Assembly: GCF_025947365.1 (NCBI RefSeq)
Contig: NZ_CP110012.1
Location: forward strand, 1,426,001 to 1,490,000
Source: Flavobacterium sp. N502540
GTDB lineage: Bacteria > Bacteroidota > Bacteroidia > Flavobacteriales > Flavobacteriaceae
Length of the DNA: 64,000 nt
Reading direction: 5' to 3'
The translations under genes and the position numbers were made by a program. Below the pieces are notes generated by a model, which saw only the letters and a list, made by a program, of their open reading frames with translations, had not been told where the DNA came from and searched no databases. Below, in pieces: positions 61,260 through 64,000 of this stretch (position 1 is its first letter; every line of letters starts with the position of its first letter).

Positions 61260-62036
61260 TTATCCTTTAATTTGCTTCAAAGAGGTCTTAATTCCTTTTA
61301 TTAAAGACGAACTGAAACCATTATGCTCCATTTCATTCAAACCTACAATTGTACATCCCTGAGGCGTCGTTACACGATCGATTAATTGTTCCGGATGTAC
61401 TTGTTCCTCCAATAACATTTTTGCAGCTCCTTTGACCGTTTGAGCAGCGATGGCCAAAGCGGTATTAGAATCAAATCCAATTTCGATTCCGGCCTGCATA
61501 GAAGCGCGAATATATCTTAAGGCATAGGCTGTTCCGCATGCGCCAAGAACAGTTGCTGCATCCATTAATTTTTCATCAATTACAGGAGCAGTCCCCAAAT
61601 TCTGAAATAAATCAACAATTGGCAATGCTTTTTCTCTGTCTTGTTCAGGGAAAGAAATACAGGTTGCCGATTCGCCAAACTGCGCAGCAATATTGGGCAT
61701 AATTCTAACTACTGCAAATTCATTATTGGTTTTAGACTGAAGCATGTCCAGAGACAATCCACTTACAGCCGAGGCAATTGTTTTTCCTTTAATAACAGGT
61801 AAAATCTCTGCTAAAACAACGTCTACCTGATAGGGTTTTATGGTTAAAATAACCACATCAGCTTCCTGAATAGTATGTTTATTATCTGATGAAACCGTAA
61901 TTCCGTACTCTGATAAATATTGAATACTGGCGGTGTTTCTTCTTGTAACGGTAACCTGATTATTTTTAGAGAATTTAGCAATTCCCAAGGCAATAGAAAC
62001 CCCGAGGTTTCCGCCTCCTATAATGTGTACTTTCAT
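61260..62036 (-). CDS. proC: Pyrroline-5-carboxylate reductase
   Basis: Last step of proline synthesis, NAD(P)H-dependent. It has 258 residues: the Rossmann start MKVHIIGGGNLGVSIALG, VVILTIKPYQVD, ASAVSGLSLDMLQ, VVRIMPNIAAQFGES and the C-terminal dimer region (GACGTAYALRYI, AAQTVKGAAKMLLEEQVHPEQLIDRVTTPQGCTIVGLNEME), which carries the family signature. Full length. The other proline genes are not here. Confidence 0.95.
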   Translation of the reverse strand: MKVHIIGGGNLGVSIALGIAKFSKNNQVTVTRRNTASIQYLSEYGITVSSDNKHTIQEADVVILTIKPYQVDVVLAEILPVIKGKTIASAVSGLSLDMLQSKTNNEFAVVRIMPNIAAQFGESATCISFPEQDREKALPIVDLFQNLGTAPVIDEKLMDAATVLGACGTAYALRYIRASMQAGIEIGFDSNTALAIAAQTVKGAAKMLLEEQVHPEQLIDRVTTPQGCTIVGLNEMEHNGFSSSLIKGIKTSLKQIKG

Positions 62037-62135
62037 TGCTTTTATTTGGCTGGTTAATAGCGAATTATTCGGTTACAAATTACGCCGATTTTAGAGATCA
62101 ATAATCACTCTTATCTATTAATTTGTTGCAAAAAC

Positions 62136-63485
62136 TTAGAATCCAAGAATAAGTTTGGCTACTCCGAAGTAGAGCATAATACCAAATACGTCATTGGTTG
62201 TGGTGATAAAAGGTCCTGTTGCAATAGCAGGATCGATTTTATTTTTATGTAAAAACAACGGCACTAAAGTTCCCAGAGTTGCTGCAAACAAAATTACTAC
62301 AATCATCGAAATTGAAATTGCCATTCCTACCAGGTACTGTTGGTACATAATGGAATGATATCCCAGTAAAAGCAACGAAATAATAGTTCCCGAAATCATC
62401 GAAACGGTAATCTCCTTGCTAAAGTATCCTCTGCTGAATTCTTTTAGTGTTCCGTTTGCCAAACCCTGCACAACGATTGCCGAAGCCTGAACTCCAATGT
62501 TACCTGCTGTCGCCGAAAGCAACGGTACAAAAATAATCAGAGTTGAATATCTCTGAAAAGTGGCTTCGTTACCCTTTAGTACAAATGATGCAACAATTTC
62601 GATTACCATTCCAATTAAAAGCCATGGCAAACGCGCCTTGGTCAATTCCAGAACACTATCGTTTGATTCAACGTCCTGTGTAATACCCGCTGCCAACTGA
62701 TAATCTTTATCGGCTTCGTCCTTGATTACGTCTACGATATCATCGATAGTAATTCTTCCTACCAAACGGCCTAACTCGTCGACCACCGGAATTGCTTCTA
62801 AGTCATACTTCTGCATGATACGGGCAACTTCGACATCTTCGGTATCAACATTTACAAAATTTAACTTTCTGATGTAAATATCTCCGATCTGTGTTTTGGT
62901 TGAAGTGGTCAATAAATCTTTAAGAGACAGCCTGCCTTTCAAACGATTCTCATCGTCTACGACATAAATTGAATGTACTCTGGAAACATTCTCGGCCTGA
63001 ATACGCATTTCTTTGACACAGGTAAGAACATTCCAGTTTTCATTAACTTTCACCAGCTCTTTCCCCATCAAACCTCCGGCAGTATTCTCGTCGTAACGCA
63101 ACAATTCGACAATGTCTTTTGCGTGCTCAACGTCGTTTAACTCAGAGATTACCTCTGCTTTAATGTCCTGTGAAAGTTCGGCGATAATATCGGCCGCATC
63201 ATTGGTTTCCAGCTCATCAAGCTCTTCTGCAATCTCTTTAGGCGACAGGCGGCTTAAGATGTTTTCACGAAGATCATCTTCTAATTCCAGAAGAATCTCG
63301 GCCGTTTTATCACTATCTAAAACCTTAAAAATATAGGTCGCACCGTCGAAATCCAGCTCGTCCAGAATTTCGGCTATATCAGCATGGTGCAAATCATTAA
63401 GTAAAATTTCAAGTTCCTTGTCATTTTTCTTAACAATGTGCTCTTCTAATTGTTGGATTAAGTCTTTGCTAACTTTGAACTCCAT
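62136..63485 (-). CDS. mgtE: Magnesium transporter MgtE
   Basis: Mg2+ channel of the inner membrane, 449 residues. An N-terminal helical domain ([50 protein letters not shown]) is followed by two CBS domains ([52 protein letters not shown]), which sense Mg2+, and five transmembrane helices with the conserved [19 protein letters not shown]. The start overlaps rsmA by 17 nt, so the two are in one operon. Confidence 0.96.
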   Translation of the reverse strand: MEFKVSKDLIQQLEEHIVKKNDKELEILLNDLHHADIAEILDELDFDGATYIFKVLDSDKTAEILLELEDDLRENILSRLSPKEIAEELDELETNDAADIIAELSQDIKAEVISELNDVEHAKDIVELLRYDENTAGGLMGKELVKVNENWNVLTCVKEMRIQAENVSRVHSIYVVDDENRLKGRLSLKDLLTTSTKTQIGDIYIRKLNFVNVDTEDVEVARIMQKYDLEAIPVVDELGRLVGRITIDDIVDVIKDEADKDYQLAAGITQDVESNDSVLELTKARLPWLLIGMVIEIVASFVLKGNEATFQRYSTLIIFVPLLSATAGNIGVQASAIVVQGLANGTLKEFSRGYFSKEITVSMISGTIISLLLLGYHSIMYQQYLVGMAISISMIVVILFAATLGTLVPLFLHKNKIDPAIATGPFITTTNDVFGIMLYFGVAKLILGF

Positions 63486-64000
63486 CGGCTTCTATTTTTT
63501 GAGTCAGTTCAATAAATTCTTCTACGCTAAGCTGTTCAGGACGTTTATCAAAGATAGTGTCTTCTCGCAACTTATCAGTTAAATTTAATGTTTTCAAACT
63601 GTTACGTAATGTTTTTCGTCTTTGCTGAAAAGCCGTTTTCACTACTGTGAAAAACAATTTTTCTCCGCACGGAAGACTATAATCTTCCTTTCGGGTCATT
63701 CTCATCACACCCGACTTCACCTTGGGCGGAGGAATAAAGACGTTTTCATCTACTGTAAACAGGTACTCTGTAGTATAGAAAGCCTGAGCCAGAACGGATA
63801 AGATTCCGTAGGCCTTTGATCCTTTTTTCTCGCAGATTCGTTCTGCAACTTCTTTTTGAAACATCCCCGAAAATTCCGGAATCTGATGTTTAAATTCTAA
63901 AGTTCTAAAAACAATCTGTGTTGAAATATTATAAGGAAAGTTTCCGATAATAGCGAATTGCTTGTTCTCGTAAACCTCATTGATATTGTACTTCAGGAAA
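63469..64000 (-). CDS. rsmA: 16S rRNA (adenine1518/1519-N6)-dimethyltransferase, 5' end outside the window
   Basis: Dimethylates two adenines in the 3' hairpin of 16S rRNA during ribosome assembly. The frame is open up to the window edge, so the first ~100 residues (SAM-binding motifs I-III) are missing. Seen are [22 protein letters not shown] with the catalytic NxPY-type motif [49 protein letters not shown] and the C-terminal helical domain ([21 protein letters not shown]). It overlaps mgtE by 17 nt. Confidence 0.95.
   Translation of the reverse strand, partial: FLKYNINEVYENKQFAIIGNFPYNISTQIVFRTLEFKHQIPEFSGMFQKEVAERICEKKGSKAYGILSVLAQAFYTTEYLFTVDENVFIPPPKVKSGVMRMTRKEDYSLPCGEKLFFTVVKTAFQQRRKTLRNSLKTLNLTDKLREDTIFDKRPEQLSVEEFIELTQKIEADGVQS

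Overview
This is a low-GC chromosomal window from a Bacteroidota bacterium, almost certainly a Flavobacterium. The evidence is the set of giant exported proteins with type IX secretion (T9SS) C-terminal sorting domains, a SusC/SusD pair, CarboxypepD_reg-like TonB receptors, a DUF4270 lipoprotein beside glmS, a bifunctional ornithine-lipid synthase (OlsF), the near absence of Shine-Dalgarno sequences, and many TAnnTTTG -7 promoter elements. No tRNA, rRNA, CRISPR array, prophage or complete insertion sequence was seen.

Layout. 1-12.5 kb: three paralogous T9SS surface proteins (two minus, one plus) around recX; the third ends in a 141-bp tandem array of an 8-mer followed by a perfect hairpin. 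12.5-19.8 kb: biotin genes (a ketoacyl synthase, bioA, bioD and, apart from them, bioF), split by a sigma-factor/TraB cluster and by a nuclease-like GxxExxY gene sitting between terminal inverted repeats. 20-22 kb: atpC-atpD. 22-26.6 kb: an SGNH-hydrolase lipoprotein plus a TonB receptor. 26.6-29.5 kb: a gene-poor accessory stretch with small orphan genes, a possibly broken gene and repeated boundary sequences. 29.6-35.3 kb: glmS, DUF4270, a half-length glycogen-synthase homologue, and divergent panC-panD. 35.4-45.4 kb: a SusC/SusD locus carrying two glycerophosphodiester phosphodiesterases and two further exported proteins. 45.9-50.6 kb: an esterase-fold protein lacking the usual serine, radA, and a GT51 transglycosylase with a long N-terminal region. 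50.7-58.8 kb: tas, a lipoprotein gene with an ATA where its start codon should be, an OmpA lipoprotein, xth, olsF, three small membrane proteins and a 2-hydroxyacid dehydrogenase. 59.1-64 kb: an alpha/beta hydrolase, nhaA, proC, mgtE and a 5'-truncated rsmA.

How it fits together. Most of the window is housekeeping (biotin, pantothenate, ATP synthase, glucosamine-6-P, proline, Mg2+ and Na+ transport, DNA repair). The accessory content is cell-surface biology: T9SS adhesin-like proteins and an outer-membrane locus that looks aimed at phosphodiesters rather than glycans. Several units (the GxxExxY gene, the ATA-start lipoprotein) are bracketed by imperfect inverted repeats whose edges overlap the stop codon of a neighbouring gene, which suggests a recurring way in which small cassettes enter this chromosome. 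All identifications rest on reading motifs by eye; no database search was run.
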